From Delftia sp. PS-11 (GTDB lineage Bacteria > Pseudomonadota > Gammaproteobacteria > Burkholderiales > Burkholderiaceae_C): 64,000 nt of DNA. The stretch lies in contig NZ_JACSYA010000029.1 in NCBI RefSeq assembly GCF_029870285.1, positions 1-64,000 of the forward strand. The letters run 5' to 3'. The notes under the pieces were generated by a model. The model searched no databases, was not told where the DNA came from, and worked only from the letters and a program-made list of their open reading frames with translations. The number at the start of each line of letters is the position of its first letter. Position 1 is the first letter of the stretch. A program made the position numbers and the translations under genes. Below, one piece after another: positions 45,030-55,007 of the stretch.

Positions 45030-46046
45030 ATGTTCAAGAACATGATCGTCTATCGCATTGCCGAGAGCTGGCAGGGCGATTTGCAGTTGCTCGAAGAGGC
45101 TCTGGGCAAGAGTCCGTTTGCCGAATGCGGCGCTACGCAGGAGCGTTCCGCCGGCTGGGTGCCGCCGCGCGGCGAAGCCCATGGCCCGCTGGCCGAGTCG
45201 GTGGCCGGCCAGTGGATCATGCGCTTCATGACCGAGTCCAAGATGCTGCCAGCCAGCGTGCTCAACCGCCGCGTCAACGAGAAAGCCGCGCATATCGAGG
45301 CCACCGAAGGCCGCAAGCCCGGCAAGAAAGAAAAGAAGGAGCTCAAGGACGAGGCCAAGCTGGACCTGCTGCCCATGGCGTTCACCAAGCAGGGCGCGAT
45401 GTGGGTCTGGATCGATCCCCAGGCCCGCACCCTGGTGCTGGACACGGGCAGCCAGGCGCGCGCCGACGAGGTGGTGAGCATGCTGGTCGAGGGCCTGACG
45501 GGCTTTGCGCTGGCCCTGGTCGATACCCAGACTAGCGCCCAGGCGGCGATGGCGCACTGGCTGATGACCCAGGAGCCGCCGGCGGGCTTTTCGATTGACC
45601 GCGAGTGCGAGCTCAAGGCCGCCGACGAATCCAAGGCCGTGGTGCGCTATGCACGCCATCCGCTGGACATCGATGAGGTGCGCCAGCACATCGAGCATGG
45701 CAAGCTGCCCACGCGCCTGGCCATGACCTGGGATGACCGGGTGGGCTTCGTGCTGACCGAAGGCCTGCAGATCCGCAAGATCGCGCTGCTCGATGCGGTG
45801 ATGGAGGGACAGTCCCAGGACGACGGCGGCTTCGATGCCGATGTGGCGATTGCCACGGGCGAGCTGTCCAAACTGATCCCCGACCTCATCGAGGCGCTGG
45901 GCGGGGAAGGCCGCACGGGCCTGGGCCAGGGGCTGCCCGCACCGCTGCAGCCGCAGCCTGCCGCCGCGAAGCCTGCAGGCCGGGGCGCACTGACGGGGCC
46001 TGCCCAGGCCCCTGAGGACACGGCGCCTGGAGAGGCTCCGTTCTGA
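45030..46046 (+). CDS. rdgC: Recombination-associated protein RdgC
   Basis: A 338-residue protein with the RdgC start MFKNMIVYRI and conserved segments GWVPPRG, KMLPASVLNR and LPMAFT. RdgC forms a ring around double-stranded DNA and restrains RecA. The ATG at 45030 follows AAAAGG. The C-terminal 50 residues are Pro/Ala/Gly-rich and poorly conserved. It is a core betaproteobacterial gene and stands alone. Confidence 0.93.
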   Translation: MFKNMIVYRIAESWQGDLQLLEEALGKSPFAECGATQERSAGWVPPRGEAHGPLAESVAGQWIMRFMTESKMLPASVLNRRVNEKAAHIEATEGRKPGKKEKKELKDEAKLDLLPMAFTKQGAMWVWIDPQARTLVLDTGSQARADEVVSMLVEGLTGFALALVDTQTSAQAAMAHWLMTQEPPAGFSIDRECELKAADESKAVVRYARHPLDIDEVRQHIEHGKLPTRLAMTWDDRVGFVLTEGLQIRKIALLDAVMEGQSQDDGGFDADVAIATGELSKLIPDLIEALGGEGRTGLGQGLPAPLQPQPAAAKPAGRGALTGPAQAPEDTAPGEAPF

Positions 46047-46072
46047 CCCGGCACCGCCCTGGAAAACAGCGA

Positions 46073-46088
46073 TGTTTCATGTGAAACA
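46073..46088. other. parS-like palindrome between convergent genes
   Basis: TGTTTCATGTGAAACA differs from the canonical parS TGTTTCACGTGAAACA only at one central base. The arms GATGTTTCA/TGAAACATC extend it to a 20-bp inverted repeat. The broken centre makes ParB binding less certain than at the other sites; a terminator hairpin for the converging genes is an alternative. Confidence 0.5.
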
Positions 46089-46108
46089 TCGCCGGGGCCG
46101 CAGGCGTT

Positions 46109-47296
46109 TCACACCCGCTCGAACACTGCAGCAATGCCCTGGCCGCCGCCGATGCACATGGTGACCAGCGCATAGCGGCCACCCGTGCGCTGCAGTTCGG
46201 CGATGGCCTTGGTGGTGATGATGGCGCCCGTGGCACCCACAGGGTGGCCCAGCGAGATGCCCGAGCCATTGGGGTTGACCTTGGCCGGGTCCAGGCCGAG
46301 CTGCTGGATCACGGCGCAGGCCTGGGCCGCGAAGGCTTCGTTGGCCTCGATCACATCCATGTCCTCGATTTTCAGGCCCGTGCGCTGCAGCACTTTGTGC
46401 GTGGCCGGCACGGGGCCTATGCCCATGTAGGCGGGCTCCACGCCGGCGTGGGCATAGCCGACCAGCCGTGCCAGGGGCCTGAGGCCCAGTGCGGCCACGC
46501 GCTCGCCTGCGGCCAGCGCCACGGCGGCGGCGCCGTCGTTGATGCCCGAGGCATTGCCGGCCGTCACGGTGCCGCCTTCCTTGCGAAAGGCCGGCTTCAT
46601 GGCGGCCAGCACCTCAATGGTGGTTGCCGCGCGCACATGCTCGTCGGTGTCAAAGACCACGGTGCCCTTGCGCGTGGCGATTTCCACGGGAACGATCTGT
46701 TCCCTGAAGTGGCCGGCCGCGATGGCGGCCACTGCGCGCTGGTGGCTGGCGGCAGCCAGCTCATCCTGCATTTCGCGGCTGATGCGGTAGCGCTCAGCCA
46801 CGTTTTCGGCCGTGATGCCCATGTGCATCTTCTGCCAGGGGTCGTGCAGGATGCCCAGCATGTAGTCGATGCTTTTGGCATCGCCCATGCGCGCGCCCCA
46901 GCGCGCGGCCTGGTCGAAGTAGGGGCCGCGGCTCATGGATTCGCTGCCGCCGCCGATGGCCACATCGCAGTCGCCCAGGGCGATGGCCTGGGCCGCCGAG
47001 ACGATGGCCTGCAGGCCCGAGCCGCACAGGCGGTTGACGTTGAAGGCCGGTGTCTCGATGGGGCAGCCCGCGTCGATGGCAGCCACCCGCGAGAGGTAGG
47101 CGTCCCGGGTGTCTGTGGGGATCACATTGCCCATGACCACATGTCCGACGGCGTCGGGCGCCAGGCCCGCGCGCTCGATGGCTGCCTTGACGGCCGTGGT
47201 GGCCAGCTGGGTGTTGGGGATGTCCTTGAGGCTGCCGCCGAAGGTGCCGATGGCGGTGCGCGCTGTACCGACGACGAAGACGTCGCGTGGGGTCAT
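46109..47296 (-). CDS. Acetyl-CoA C-acetyltransferase (thiolase)
   Basis: A 395-residue biosynthetic-type thiolase. The nucleophile is in NRLCGSGLQA, the His in EANEAFAAQ and GISLGHPVGATGA, and the proton-donor Cys in CIGGGQG near the end. It condenses two acetyl-CoA to acetoacetyl-CoA or does the reverse. It is a PhaA/BktB-like enzyme, but no PHB genes are alongside. GAGGAG precedes the ATG. All catalytic residues are intact, unlike the thiolase-like protein of the catabolic operon. Confidence 0.93.
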   Translation of the reverse strand: MTPRDVFVVGTARTAIGTFGGSLKDIPNTQLATTAVKAAIERAGLAPDAVGHVVMGNVIPTDTRDAYLSRVAAIDAGCPIETPAFNVNRLCGSGLQAIVSAAQAIALGDCDVAIGGGSESMSRGPYFDQAARWGARMGDAKSIDYMLGILHDPWQKMHMGITAENVAERYRISREMQDELAAASHQRAVAAIAAGHFREQIVPVEIATRKGTVVFDTDEHVRAATTIEVLAAMKPAFRKEGGTVTAGNASGINDGAAAVALAAGERVAALGLRPLARLVGYAHAGVEPAYMGIGPVPATHKVLQRTGLKIEDMDVIEANEAFAAQACAVIQQLGLDPAKVNPNGSGISLGHPVGATGAIITTKAIAELQRTGGRYALVTMCIGGGQGIAAVFERV

Positions 47297-47407
47297 GGTG
47301 AAACTCCTCGAAGCAATGAACACGGGGATGGCGCATTGTGCCGGGGACACCGCAGGCCGCGCAGCCGCCTCGGCGTCAGTGCGCCGGGAGATCCACGCGC
47401 ATGAAAG

Positions 47408-47842
47408 TTACGGTGCAGTGCTGTCTGGCGCCGCCAGATCGTCGAGGATGGGGCAGTCCGGCCGGTCATCCCCATGGCAGCAGTGCACCAGCGTCTTGAG
47501 CGTGCGCTGCATGGCCTGCATGGCGGCAATGCGTTCGGCCAGCGCTTCGATGTGGCGCTGGGCGATGGCCTTGACCTGGCTGCTGGCGCGGCCCTTGTCC
47601 TGCCACAGGCCCAGCAGGGTGGCGATTTCCTCCATCGAAAAGCCCAGGTCGCGGCTGCGGCGGATGAAGCGCAGCGCATGCACATCGGACTCGGCGTACT
47701 GGCGGTAGCCGCCATCCGTGCGGTGCATGGGCGGCAGCAGGCCCAGGGCTTCGTAGTGGCGCACCATGCGCGCCGAAACACCGGCGCGGCGCGCAGCCTC
47801 GCCGATGGAGACTGGCCAGCGTGGCGGCATTCTGGTGGGCAT
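47408..47842 (-). CDS. cueR: CueR-type copper-responsive MerR regulator
   Basis: A 144-residue MerR protein. The helix-turn-helix is SIGEAARRAGVSARMVRHYE, a long dimerisation helix follows, and the metal loop reads CCHGDDRPDCPIL, matching the CueR C-x7-C site for Cu(I)/Ag(I). It should activate the promoter found upstream of copZ. It is transcribed 12 bp after copZ, so it controls its own expression. Confidence 0.9.
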   Translation of the reverse strand: MPTRMPPRWPVSIGEAARRAGVSARMVRHYEALGLLPPMHRTDGGYRQYAESDVHALRFIRRSRDLGFSMEEIATLLGLWQDKGRASSQVKAIAQRHIEALAERIAAMQAMQRTLKTLVHCCHGDDRPDCPILDDLAAPDSTAP

Positions 47843-47854
47843 AGCGCGCGCCGG

Positions 47855-48049
47855 TCAGGCGACCTGGTAGCCCTCTTCGGCGATGGCCGCGCCCAGCGCC
47901 TCACGGCTGGCCGAGCTTTCGACTTCCACGCGCTGTGCCGCGCGGTCTATCTTGACCTGGGCCTGACTGTCCACGCCTTGCACGGCCTGCGTGACAGCGC
48001 GCTCGCAGTGGCCGCAGGTCATTCCCTGTACATTGAAGACATATTGCAT
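47855..48049 (-). CDS. copZ: Copper chaperone CopZ
   Basis: A 64-residue heavy-metal-associated domain with GMTCGHCERAV, the MxCxxC copper site. It carries Cu(I) in the cytoplasm to an efflux ATPase or to CueR. AGGAG precedes the ATG. No copA lies in this window, so the ATPase must be elsewhere. Confidence 0.92.
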   Translation of the reverse strand: MQYVFNVQGMTCGHCERAVTQAVQGVDSQAQVKIDRAAQRVEVESSASREALGAAIAEEGYQVA

Positions 48050-48098
48050 TGCTTGCTCCTGAAGGCGCGCGCCGGTATGGTGCGCATCATGGGATGGC

Positions 48099-48129
48099 AT
48101 GTTGAACCTTAACACCATGTCAATGTCAA
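48099..48129 (-). promoter_or_regulatory. CueR-dependent promoter of copZ-cueR
   Basis: Read leftward: TTGACA (48129-48124), a 19-base spacer, CAACAT (48104-48099). The long 19-bp spacer is the hallmark of MerR-family promoters, and ACATTGAC...GTTAAGGT inside it forms an imperfect dyad like the E. coli copA operator. Confidence 0.75.
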
Positions 48130-48176
48130 GCGCGCAGCACTGTCCTGTGCTTGACATATTTCCAGGATGAACCGCC

Positions 48177-48203
48177 TCAATGATGAGACGCATGTACCGA
48201 TAA
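48177..48203 (+). promoter_or_regulatory. Sigma-28 (FliA)-like promoter before the chemoreceptor
   Basis: TCAAT, 16 bases to CCGATAA. This resembles the TCAAG-N15-GCCGATA class used for motility genes. The expected transcript start lies about 130 bases before the MCP start. Confidence 0.55.
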
Positions 48204-48341
48204 CCAACAAAATTTGGGTATATGCAAAGAAAGTCAAATGCGATTGGCGATCATCTGACAAACTGCAACAATTTGTATTTCCCCCGGCGCCTGGCATCCG
48301 CGACCCTGCAAGGCGTCTTGACAGACAGATAGGAGAAGGTC

Positions 48342-50036
48342 ATGAATTTGCTGGGAATCATGCGGATGTTCACCATCCGAACACGGATGCTGGGGGCCAT
48401 CGCCATGGTGCTCGTGCTGCTGGGGCTGCTGGGGGGAGCGGGCATGCTGGGCATGTTCCGCATCCATGACATGAGCCAGCAGTTCATGCATTCTTCCTAC
48501 GCCAGGATGGGCTATATGGTGGAGCTGCGTGCGGAGCTGGGTGCCGTGCGTGCCCATGAAAAGGACATGATCATCCATTACGAGCGCACCGAGGAGGTGC
48601 GCAAGGCCCGCGCCCAGTGGGTGGCCGCCATCGACCGCGCCAAGGGCGTGACCGAGCGCTTCCTCAAGGACGAGGATGCTGCCGACGATGCCATTGTCAG
48701 CGGCATCGCCGAGCGGGTGGACCGCTACCGCCAGAATTTCGAGCATGTCGCACGCCAGCTCGAAGCCGGCGGCTATGACACGGCAACCACGGCCAACCGC
48801 ATGAGCGGCAAGGCCCTGGCCGAGATCGCCGAGGTCGAGAAGCTGATGGCCCAGCTCGACCAGCTGCTGCGCCAGCAGGTCGATGCCATGGCGCTGCAGG
48901 AGCAGGGCGTGGCGGAACAGACGCAGTGGCTCTTCGTGGCTGCCGTGGTGCTGACTATCATCGTGGTGGTGCCGCTGACCCTGCTCAACATGATCTCCAT
49001 CTGCCGTCCGCTGGTGCATGCACGCCAGATGGCGCTGACCATTGCCCAGGGCGACCTGTCCCAGAGCGTGAAGGTGGATGGCAAGGACGAAGTGGCCGAC
49101 CTGCAGCGCGCACTGGACCAGATGCAGCAGGGCCTGGGTTCCATGGTGATCCAGGTGCGAGATGCCAGCGGCAGCATTGCCACGGCCAGCCAGGAGATTG
49201 CCTCGGGCAACCAGGACCTGTCCTCGCGCACCGAGCAGACAGCCAGCAACGTCCAGGAAACCGTGGCTTCGCTGTCCCAGCTCACTGCCACGGTGCAGCA
49301 GACCGCATCGTCTTCGCAACTGGCCAACCAGCTGGCGGCATCGGCTTCCACCACGGCGACGCGTGGCGGCGATGTGGTCTCCCATGCCGTGGTCAGCATG
49401 CAGGAGATTTCCACGTCCAGCCGCAAGATCGGCGACATCATCGGCCTGATCGACTCCATCGCTTTCCAGACCAACATCCTGGCGCTGAATGCGGCCGTGG
49501 AAGCGGCCCGTGCGGGCGAGCAGGGCCGGGGCTTTGCCGTGGTGGCCTCCGAGGTGCGCAGTCTGGCGGGTCGCTCGGCCCAGGCGGCCAACGAGATCAA
49601 GGCACTGATCCAGACCAGCGTGCAGGCCGTCGATGTGGGCGTGCGCCAGGTCGAGGATGCCGGCAAGACCATGAAGGAAATCGTGGACAGCGTGCAGCGC
49701 GTGGGCGACATCATTGGCGAGATCACCGCTGCTGCCAGCGAGCAGTCGGGCGGCATCAACCAGGTCAACCAGGCCGTGGGCGACATCGACCGCATGACGC
49801 AGCAAAACGCGGCCCTGGTCGAGCAATCGGCCGCTGCAGCCCAGTCACTGCGTGATCAGGCTGCACGCCTGGCCCAGGTGGTGGGCCAGTTCCGTGTCGC
49901 CGGCGCTGCCGGGGGCGGCGCTTCTGCGGGACTGTCCTATGGCCGGCCTGCCCAGGGCCAGACCGGCCTGCCATCCGCCAGGGGCCGTGCGCCGCTGTCT
50001 GCGGGTCAGGAGCCGCATCTGCTGGAGCATGCCTGA
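48342..50036 (+). CDS. Methyl-accepting chemotaxis protein
   Basis: A 564-residue receptor of the same class as the two at 10-14 kb. The first membrane helix is at 14-34 ([20 protein letters not shown]), the periplasmic four-helix bundle follows, and the second membrane helix is at about 190-215 ([21 protein letters not shown]). HAMP and the signalling hairpin [20 protein letters not shown] come next. The last 40 residues are Gly/Ala/Ser-rich and there is no pentapeptide tether. AGGAG precedes the ATG. The ligand is unknown. Confidence 0.93.
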   Translation: MNLLGIMRMFTIRTRMLGAIAMVLVLLGLLGGAGMLGMFRIHDMSQQFMHSSYARMGYMVELRAELGAVRAHEKDMIIHYERTEEVRKARAQWVAAIDRAKGVTERFLKDEDAADDAIVSGIAERVDRYRQNFEHVARQLEAGGYDTATTANRMSGKALAEIAEVEKLMAQLDQLLRQQVDAMALQEQGVAEQTQWLFVAAVVLTIIVVVPLTLLNMISICRPLVHARQMALTIAQGDLSQSVKVDGKDEVADLQRALDQMQQGLGSMVIQVRDASGSIATASQEIASGNQDLSSRTEQTASNVQETVASLSQLTATVQQTASSSQLANQLAASASTTATRGGDVVSHAVVSMQEISTSSRKIGDIIGLIDSIAFQTNILALNAAVEAARAGEQGRGFAVVASEVRSLAGRSAQAANEIKALIQTSVQAVDVGVRQVEDAGKTMKEIVDSVQRVGDIIGEITAAASEQSGGINQVNQAVGDIDRMTQQNAALVEQSAAAAQSLRDQAARLAQVVGQFRVAGAAGGGASAGLSYGRPAQGQTGLPSARGRAPLSAGQEPHLLEHA

Positions 50037-50069
50037 CGCGGCCCTCCCGCGCTCCATGTGAAACCCATG

Positions 50070-50105
50070 AAAAAGCCCGCAGGCGCATCGCCTGCGGGCT
50101 TTTTT
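50070..50105. terminator. Bidirectional intrinsic terminator
   Basis: AGCCCGCAGGCG pairs perfectly with CGCCTGCGGGCT around a CAT loop. An A-run on the left and a T-run on the right let it end both the MCP transcript and the converging OYE reductase transcript. Confidence 0.92.
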
Positions 50106-50130
50106 GATGTGCGGTGGCCGCGTGTTGCGG

Positions 50131-51249
50131 TCAGCCCGGATGGACGGCCGGGTAGTCGGTGTAGCCCTCGGCCCCGCCACCGTAGAACCTGCTCGTATCC
50201 CAGGCGTTGAGCGGCAGGCCGTCGCGCAGACGGTGAACCAGATCCGGGTTGGAGATGAAGGCCTTGCCGAAGGCCACGATGTCGGCGTGGCCGCTTTCCA
50301 CGGCGCGCAGGGCCATGTCGCGGTCATAGCCATTGTTGACCATCCATGCCCCCTGGCCACCGGCCATGCGGTAGGCCGACCTGAGCGCCGCATAGTCAAA
50401 GGGCCGCTCGGGCAGTTCGCGCGGGCCGCCCGTGGAGCCTTCGATGATGTGGACATAGGCCAGGCCCAGCGGGGCCAGCTGGCGCACCACGTATTCGAAC
50501 AGCGGCTGGGGATCGGCATCGACAATGCCATTGGCCGGAGTGACGGGCGACAGGCGTATGCCCACCCGGCCACCGCCTGCGGCGTCGACGGCCGCGCGGG
50601 TGCATTCGAGCAGCAGGCGCGCACGGTTCTCTATGCTGCCGCCGTAATCGTCATCGCGCAGGTTGGCACCCGTCTTGAGGAACTGGTCTAGCAGGTAGCC
50701 GTTGGCGGCATGCAGCTCCACGCCGTCGAAGCCAGCGGTCTGCACGGCATTGCGCGCGGCCACTGCGAAAGCATGGACGATGCCGGGCAACTCCTGCTGG
50801 GCCAGTGCGCGTGGCATGGAGGTCGGCTCGAACCGGCCCTGGCCCGTGGTCTCGTCGATCACATAGGTCTTGGTTTTCGCCACCACGGCGCTGGGGCCCA
50901 CAGGGGCCTGGCCTTCGGGCTGCAGCGAGGTATGGGAGACGCGGCCCACATGCCACAGCTGGGTGACGATGCGGCCACCGGCTGCATGCACGGCATCAGT
51001 CACGCGCTTCCAGCCGTCGAGCTGCTCGCTGCCGTACAGCCCGGGCACATGGGCATAGCCCTGACCCTGGTGGCTGATGGCCGTGCCTTCGCTGATCAGC
51101 AGGCCGGCGCTGGCCCGCTGGCTGTAGTAGGTGGCCATGAGCCCGGTGGGAACGGCGCCAGGGGCGCGGTTGCGTGTCAGCGGCGCCATGGCGATGCGGT
51201 TGGGCAGGCGCAGATCGCCAGCCTGGATGGGATCGAACAAGGAGGACAT
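50131..51249 (-). CDS. Old Yellow Enzyme family alkene reductase (NemA-like)
   Basis: A 372-residue FMN-dependent TIM barrel. It begins LFDPIQAGDLRLPNRIAMAPLTRNRA and has the barrel motifs QLWHVGRVSH, GVELHAANGYLLDQFL and VGIRLSPVTP, with HIIEG later. NADPH-dependent reduction of activated alkenes, nitro esters or N-ethylmaleimide is the family activity. The ATG at 51249 is chosen at the conserved N-terminus. It may form a stress-response neighbourhood with the GST and FMN reductase, but the genes are separated. Confidence 0.9.
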   Translation of the reverse strand: MSSLFDPIQAGDLRLPNRIAMAPLTRNRAPGAVPTGLMATYYSQRASAGLLISEGTAISHQGQGYAHVPGLYGSEQLDGWKRVTDAVHAAGGRIVTQLWHVGRVSHTSLQPEGQAPVGPSAVVAKTKTYVIDETTGQGRFEPTSMPRALAQQELPGIVHAFAVAARNAVQTAGFDGVELHAANGYLLDQFLKTGANLRDDDYGGSIENRARLLLECTRAAVDAAGGGRVGIRLSPVTPANGIVDADPQPLFEYVVRQLAPLGLAYVHIIEGSTGGPRELPERPFDYAALRSAYRMAGGQGAWMVNNGYDRDMALRAVESGHADIVAFGKAFISNPDLVHRLRDGLPLNAWDTSRFYGGGAEGYTDYPAVHPG

Positions 51250-51413
51250 GCGTCGGGGCTTTCTGTAGGTGAACGAGCGCGCCGCTTGCGCTGGCGGCAG
51301 GGCGCGCGTCACAGATTACCCTCCGCAGATTCAAGCGTGCATCCTGGCAATTTGCGTACTGTCGTACAGGTGACAGTGGTGTTGTCTGTGGCAGGGGTGA
51401 TGCAAAATGCAGC

Positions 51414-51441
51414 GGGCCGGCAGGTATCCACCTGCCGGCCC
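51414..51441. terminator. Strong hairpin after the GST gene
   Basis: GGGCCGGCAGGT and ACCTGCCGGCCC form a perfect 12-bp stem with an ATCC loop, 29 bp after the gst stop. A TTTT run follows only after eight more bases on the reverse strand, so termination may be partial. Confidence 0.6.
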
Positions 51442-51469
51442 GTGCCATGGGTGCGTATCGAGGCGTTGC

Positions 51470-52078
51470 TTACTTGAGCAGGCCTTCGGCCTTCATGGCA
51501 GCCTGCACGGCCGGGCGGGCCAGCACACGCTCGCGGTAAGCCAGGATATTGGTCAGTCCGGAGATGTCCACACCCACGAACTGGGCCCAGCCGGTCACGG
51601 TGAACAGGTAGGCATCGGCCACGGTGAACTGCTCTCCCATCAGGTAGTCACGGCCATGGAGCTCGCCATCCACCCACTTGAGCCGGTCCAGCACGCGCTG
51701 GCGCACGGCGGGCTTGTAGTCTTCGGGGGTGGCCGGGTTGAACAGCGGGCCGAAGCCTTTGTGCAGTTCGGTGCCGATGAAGTTCAGCCACTCCTGCAGG
51801 TGGTAGCGGGCCATGGTGCCGTTGGGCGGGGCCAGCTTCTTGTCGGGCACCAGGTCGGCCAGGTACTGGACGATGGCCGGGCCTTCGTGCAGCGTATCGC
51901 CGTCGTCAAGCACCAGGAACGGCACATAGCCCAGCGGATTGATGCCGTAGAAGTCCGTGCCGTCCTGCAGCTTGTGGCTCTTGGTGCTGGCCAGGACCGG
52001 CTCATACGCCAGCCCTGCCTCGTGCAGGACGATATGGGGGGACAGGGAACAGGCGCCAGGGCTGTAGTAGAGCTTCAT
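51470..52078 (-). CDS. gst: Glutathione S-transferase, beta class
   Basis: A 202-residue GST. The N-terminal thioredoxin-like domain begins MKLYYSPGACSLSPHIVLHE, with the Cys10 typical of bacterial beta-class enzymes, then NPLGYVPFLVLDDGD and the glutathione-binding EGPAIVQYLAD. The all-helical C-terminal domain ends in ARPAVQAAMKAEGLLK. It conjugates glutathione to electrophiles. Confidence 0.92.
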   Translation of the reverse strand: MKLYYSPGACSLSPHIVLHEAGLAYEPVLASTKSHKLQDGTDFYGINPLGYVPFLVLDDGDTLHEGPAIVQYLADLVPDKKLAPPNGTMARYHLQEWLNFIGTELHKGFGPLFNPATPEDYKPAVRQRVLDRLKWVDGELHGRDYLMGEQFTVADAYLFTVTGWAQFVGVDISGLTNILAYRERVLARPAVQAAMKAEGLLK

Positions 52079-52178
52079 GGTGGATTGCTTCCGAACAGAA
52101 GAAAAAGACAGGTGTCCATGCTAACCCCTGCTGGCGCTGCCGTGCATGACGCTACCGCGACGCTGGCAGGGTTCCCGG

Positions 52179-52757
52179 TCAGGATGCCAGGCGCTGCGCG
52201 GCCCAGAGCACCTGCTCCAGCACGGCCTTCATGCCCTGCTGGTCCTGGGCCCGCTGCAGGCGGCCGGCTTCATCGAAGGCTTCGCCAGCCTGGCCCACGG
52301 CATGGGCGCGAGGGGCCAGCCAGCACTGCAGGTTCAGTAGCAGCGGTGCCAGATGGGCCTGGCCGCGCAGTCCGCCCAGTGCGCCGGGCGATGCGCTGGC
52401 CATGCCGACCACCTTGCCCCGGAAGGGCAGGGTGCCGTCAGACCATACCGGGTCGCCAGCCACGGGGCTCGATGCCCAGTCGATGGCGTTCTTGAGCAGT
52501 GCAGGGTAGCTGCCGTTGTACTCGGGCGAGCAGATCAGCCAGGCCGGGTGGCTGTGCAGCGCAGCCTTGAGGCGCAGCACGTCGGCTGGCGTGCCACGCG
52601 CTTCCAGGTCGGCGTTGTACATGGGAATGTCGAAATCCGCCAGCTCCAGCAGCGTGGGCTGGGCGCCCAGTTCACGGGCCATGCCGGCGGCGGCGGCGGC
52701 CAGGCGGCGGTTGTGCGATTGTTGGCGGGTGCTGCCCGCGAAGATGAGGATTTGCAT
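52179..52757 (-). CDS. NADPH-dependent FMN reductase family protein
   Basis: A 192-residue flavodoxin-fold protein. The phosphate-binding loop is [15 protein letters not shown], and [18 protein letters not shown] is the family signature. Members reduce FMN, quinones, azo dyes or chromate. The start could also be the ATG nine bases upstream (52766). It is divergent from mnmG, with a parS site in the shared gap. Confidence 0.9.
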   Translation of the reverse strand: MQILIFAGSTRQQSHNRRLAAAAAGMARELGAQPTLLELADFDIPMYNADLEARGTPADVLRLKAALHSHPAWLICSPEYNGSYPALLKNAIDWASSPVAGDPVWSDGTLPFRGKVVGMASASPGALGGLRGQAHLAPLLLNLQCWLAPRAHAVGQAGEAFDEAGRLQRAQDQQGMKAVLEQVLWAAQRLAS

Positions 52758-52838
52758 GGCAGCCATTGCATCACAGCGCGCGCACATGATTCTTGCAAGC
52801 CGCGCAGGACGCGGGCCGGGCAGCGCAGCATCCCGCCG

Positions 52839-52854
52839 TGTTCCACGTGGAACA
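52839..52854. other. parS: parS site upstream of mnmG
   Basis: TGTTCCACGTGGAACA is a perfect 16-bp palindrome with the TTCC/GGAA form of parS used in pseudomonads and relatives. It lies between the FMN reductase and mnmG genes. Confidence 0.8.
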
Positions 52855-53036
52855 CGGCACCGTGCCGCCGATGCCCCAACCCCTTGCAAGGCATTGTTGC
52901 GCCAAAGATGGGAAAATCGCGGGTTCCCCGCTGGGTTGCCTGTGCCAAACGCAGGAAGGTGGCCTGCCAGGAGCGCCGGAGCGTGAGTGCTTCGTGTCGG
53001 GGGCTTGGGCCGGGCAGGCCCCCGGAGTCGATAAGC

Positions 53037-55007
53037 ATGTTGTACCCACAGGAATTTGATGTGATCGTGGTCGGTGGCGGCCACGCCGGCACCGAGGCCG
53101 CGCTGGCGGCCGCGCGCATGGGCTGCAAGACACTGCTGCTTTCGCACAACATCGAGACCCTGGGCCAGATGAGCTGCAACCCCAGCATCGGCGGCATCGG
53201 CAAGGGCCATCTGGTCAAGGAAGTGGATGCGCTGGGCGGCGCCATGGCGCTGGCGACCGACAAGGGCGGCATACAGTTTCGAATCCTCAACAGCTCCAAG
53301 GGCCCGGCCGTGCGCGCCACGCGCGCCCAGGCCGACCGCATTCTCTACAAGGCGGCGATCCGCGAGATGCTGGAGAACCAGCCCAACCTGTGGCTGTTCC
53401 AGCAGGCGGTGGACGATCTGATGGTGGAGGGGGACCGCGTGGTGGGCGCTGTCACCCAGGTCGGCATCCGCTTTCGCAGCCGCACCGTGGTGCTGACGGC
53501 GGGCACCTTCCTTGATGGCAAGATCCATGTGGGCCTGAACAACTACGCCGCCGGCCGCGCAGGCGATCCGCCGGCCGTGAGCCTGTCGGCGCGGCTCAAG
53601 GAACTGCAGCTGCCCCAGGGGCGCCTGAAGACCGGCACGCCGCCGCGCATCGACGGGCGCAGCATCGACTTCTCGCAATGCGAGGAACAGCCCGGCGACG
53701 GCATGCCCGGCGGCATCAACGAAGGCGTGCTCCCTGTGTTCAGCTTCATCGGCCATGCCCGCATGCATCCGCGCCAGATGCCGTGCTGGATCACGCACAC
53801 CAATGCGCGCACGCACGACATCATCCGCAGCGGCTTCGACCGCAGCCCCATGTTCACGGGCAAGATCGAAGGCGTGGGGCCGCGCTATTGCCCCAGCGTC
53901 GAGGACAAGATCAACCGTTTCGCGGACAAGGAAAGCCACCAGATTTTCCTGGAGCCCGAGGGCCTGACCACCCACGAGTTCTACCCCAACGGCATCTCCA
54001 CCAGCCTGCCCTTCGACATCCAGTATGAGCTGGTGCGCAGCATGAAAGGGCTGGAGAATGCGCACATTCTGCGCCCTGGCTACGCCATCGAGTACGACTA
54101 CTTCGATCCGCGCTCGCTCAAGAGCAGCTTCGAGACCCGCCAGATCCAGGGCCTGTTCTTCGCCGGCCAGATCAATGGCACGACGGGCTACGAGGAGGCC
54201 GCGGCCCAGGGCCTGTTCGCCGGCGTCAACGCCGCGCTGCAGTGCCGTGGCGAAGGCCCGTGGCTGCCGCGCCGCGACGAGGCCTATCTGGGCGTGCTGG
54301 TCGATGATCTGATCACCAAGGGCGTGACCGAGCCCTACCGCATGTTCACCAGCCGCGCCGAGTTCCGGCTGCAGCTGCGCGAGGACAATGCCGATATGCG
54401 CCTGACCGAAGCCGGCCGCCGCATGGGGCTGGTGGACGATGCGCGCTGGGATGCCTTCAGCCGCAAGCGCGATGCTGTTTCACGTGAAACAGAACGCCTG
54501 AAGTCCACCTGGGTCAATCCGCGCATCGTTTCGGCAGAAGAGTCCGGGCGCGTGCTGGGCAAATCCATGGAGCGCGAGTACAACCTGTTCGACCTGCTGC
54601 GCCGCCCCGAAGTGGGCTACAGCCAGCTCATGGGCATGAACGCGGGGCAGTGGGCATCGGCCGATGTGCAGCCCGAGGCGCTGGGTGATCTCAGCGGCCC
54701 GGTGATCGAGCAGGTCGAGATCGCGGCCAAGTATTCGGGCTACATCGACCGCCAGAAGGACGAGGTGCTGCGCGCCGCGCACTTCGAGAACCTGCGCCTG
54801 CCGGCCGAGCTGGACTACATGCAGGTGGCAGCCCTGTCCTTCGAGGTGCGCCAGAAGCTGCAAAAGCACCGGCCCGAAACCCTGGGCCAGGCTTCGCGCA
54901 TTTCGGGCGTCACGCCTGCCGCCATCTCGCTGCTGATGGTGCATCTGAAGAAAAATGGATTCAGGGGCTTTGCCGCGCATGCGCAGGACGAAGGAGCCGC
55001 AGCATGA
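53037..55007 (+). CDS. mnmG: tRNA uridine-5-carboxymethylaminomethyl(34) synthesis enzyme MnmG
   Basis: A 656-residue FAD enzyme. The dinucleotide motif [22 protein letters not shown] opens the protein, followed by the family blocks [17 protein letters not shown] and [30 protein letters not shown] lies in the second half. With MnmE it modifies U34 of several tRNAs. It overlaps rsmG by 4 bp. A perfect parS lies inside the coding sequence at 54476. Confidence 0.97.
   Translation: MLYPQEFDVIVVGGGHAGTEAALAAARMGCKTLLLSHNIETLGQMSCNPSIGGIGKGHLVKEVDALGGAMALATDKGGIQFRILNSSKGPAVRATRAQADRILYKAAIREMLENQPNLWLFQQAVDDLMVEGDRVVGAVTQVGIRFRSRTVVLTAGTFLDGKIHVGLNNYAAGRAGDPPAVSLSARLKELQLPQGRLKTGTPPRIDGRSIDFSQCEEQPGDGMPGGINEGVLPVFSFIGHARMHPRQMPCWITHTNARTHDIIRSGFDRSPMFTGKIEGVGPRYCPSVEDKINRFADKESHQIFLEPEGLTTHEFYPNGISTSLPFDIQYELVRSMKGLENAHILRPGYAIEYDYFDPRSLKSSFETRQIQGLFFAGQINGTTGYEEAAAQGLFAGVNAALQCRGEGPWLPRRDEAYLGVLVDDLITKGVTEPYRMFTSRAEFRLQLREDNADMRLTEAGRRMGLVDDARWDAFSRKRDAVSRETERLKSTWVNPRIVSAEESGRVLGKSMEREYNLFDLLRRPEVGYSQLMGMNAGQWASADVQPEALGDLSGPVIEQVEIAAKYSGYIDRQKDEVLRAAHFENLRLPAELDYMQVAALSFEVRQKLQKHRPETLGQASRISGVTPAAISLLMVHLKKNGFRGFAAHAQDEGAAA
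54476..54491. other. parS: Canonical parS site inside mnmG
   Basis: TGTTTCACGTGAAACA matches the parS consensus at all 16 positions. In the mnmG frame it encodes AVSRETE, so the codons accept the palindrome. Confidence 0.93.

Noticed and set aside
50052..50065. CATGTGAAAC near the MCP end as another parS
   Set aside because: Only one half-site is present; the left arm does not match.
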